Shown here: positions 5,652-5,932 of the stretch, one piece after another | How positions within the stretch are numbered: position 1 is the first letter of the stretch | Layout of the letters: every line of letters begins with the position of its first letter | Source of the DNA: DATDAH01 sp036525535 | GTDB taxonomy: Bacteria > Actinomycetota > Acidimicrobiia > Acidimicrobiales > DATDAH01 | Reading direction: 5' to 3' | Length of the DNA stretch: 5,932 bases | Assembly (NCBI GenBank): GCA_036525535.1 | Contig: DATDAH010000031.1 | Coordinates: 1-5,932 of the forward strand | The notes under the pieces: generated by a model | Told to the model about the DNA's origin: nothing | What the model saw: the letters and a program-made list of their open reading frames with translations, nothing else | Database searches by the model: none | Program-made: the position numbers and the translations under genes

Positions 5652-5932
5652 ATGGCTGAGGACGAGACCTGTTCGTCGTACTCGGTGGGCTACGACGAGG
5701 ATCCGGGCGGTACGGCCTCGCGCCACCGCGGCTGGCTGCTGATCGAACAGCCCGGCGCCTGGGGCCGCAACGCTCTGCTGGAGTCGAAGTTGCCCGCCGA
5801 GGTGGCCGAGGCCATCGACGAGCGTCGACGCGACGCCGGTGTCCGGGTCTTGCTCATCCGTCGGGGACCGGGGCCGTCGTCATCGGACCGGCGGCGCTGG
5901 GCGTTCGCCCGGACCACCGCCATCGGCCCGGC
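5652..5932 (+). CDS. Sucrase/ferredoxin-like family protein (3' partial)
   Basis: The first 93 codons of a protein that runs off the window end. The segment GGTASRHRGWLLIEQPGAWG (19-38) followed by RNALLESKLP, an N-terminal Cys (C7), and the strand VRVLLIRR (64-71) are typical of the Suc_Fer-like family (thioredoxin-fold ferredoxins; yeast Apd1 is a relative). In that family the 2Fe-2S ligands lie in the C-terminal half, beyond this window, so cluster binding cannot be checked here. The ATG at 5652 is the first in this frame; the ribosome binding site is weak. The 70-base gap after the oxygenase contains no TA dinucleotide and so no TANNNT -10 box, which suggests read-through from the oxygenase gene. 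A redox or electron-transfer role is inferred from the family. Confidence 0.82.
   Translation, partial: MAEDETCSSYSVGYDEDPGGTASRHRGWLLIEQPGAWGRNALLESKLPAEVAEAIDERRRDAGVRVLLIRRGPGPSSSDRRRWAFARTTAIGP

Overview
This is a GC-rich (roughly 70 % by eye) window from an actinobacterium-like chromosome. All convincing genes lie on the + strand and are tightly packed with strong G/C third positions. The order pdxS-pdxT-yebC, the DUF3048 protein and two start codons sitting directly behind TANNNT -10 boxes (leaderless style) all suit Actinomycetota. An Acidimicrobiia-type lineage is possible, but it is a guess from sequence flavour only.

Layout: (1) 1-708, the C-terminal part of an HtpX-like M48 membrane metalloprotease, cut by the window start. 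(2) 727-1803, a membrane-anchored DUF3048 (YerB-like) extracytoplasmic protein. (3) 1827-4072, a housekeeping run: pdxS and pdxT (the two subunits of the DXP-independent pyridoxal phosphate synthase) followed by yebC, whose ATG overlaps the pdxT stop. (4) 4073-4197, a non-coding gap with a small hairpin and a TATTGT -10 box. (5) 4198-5932, an accessory-looking cassette: a 56-residue peptide with a helical-looking N-terminus and an Asp/Gly-only style tail, a JmjC/cupin-4 Fe(II)/2-oxoglutarate oxygenase of the ribosomal-oxygenase type whose start overlaps the peptide gene, and the start of a sucrase/ferredoxin-like protein (thioredoxin-fold 2Fe-2S family) cut by the window end.

The first part is ordinary: PdxT makes ammonia from glutamine and channels it to PdxS, while YebC is a translation/transcription factor commonly carried next to them. 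The cassette after yebC is the part worth attention. A tiny low-complexity acidic peptide, translated from its own apparent leaderless promoter and overlapping a protein/peptide hydroxylase gene, with a redox-type protein next, looks like a precursor-plus-modifying-enzyme arrangement (RiPP-like). That functional reading is inference; the gene layout, the motifs and a perfect 12-bp hairpin inside the oxygenase gene are seen directly.
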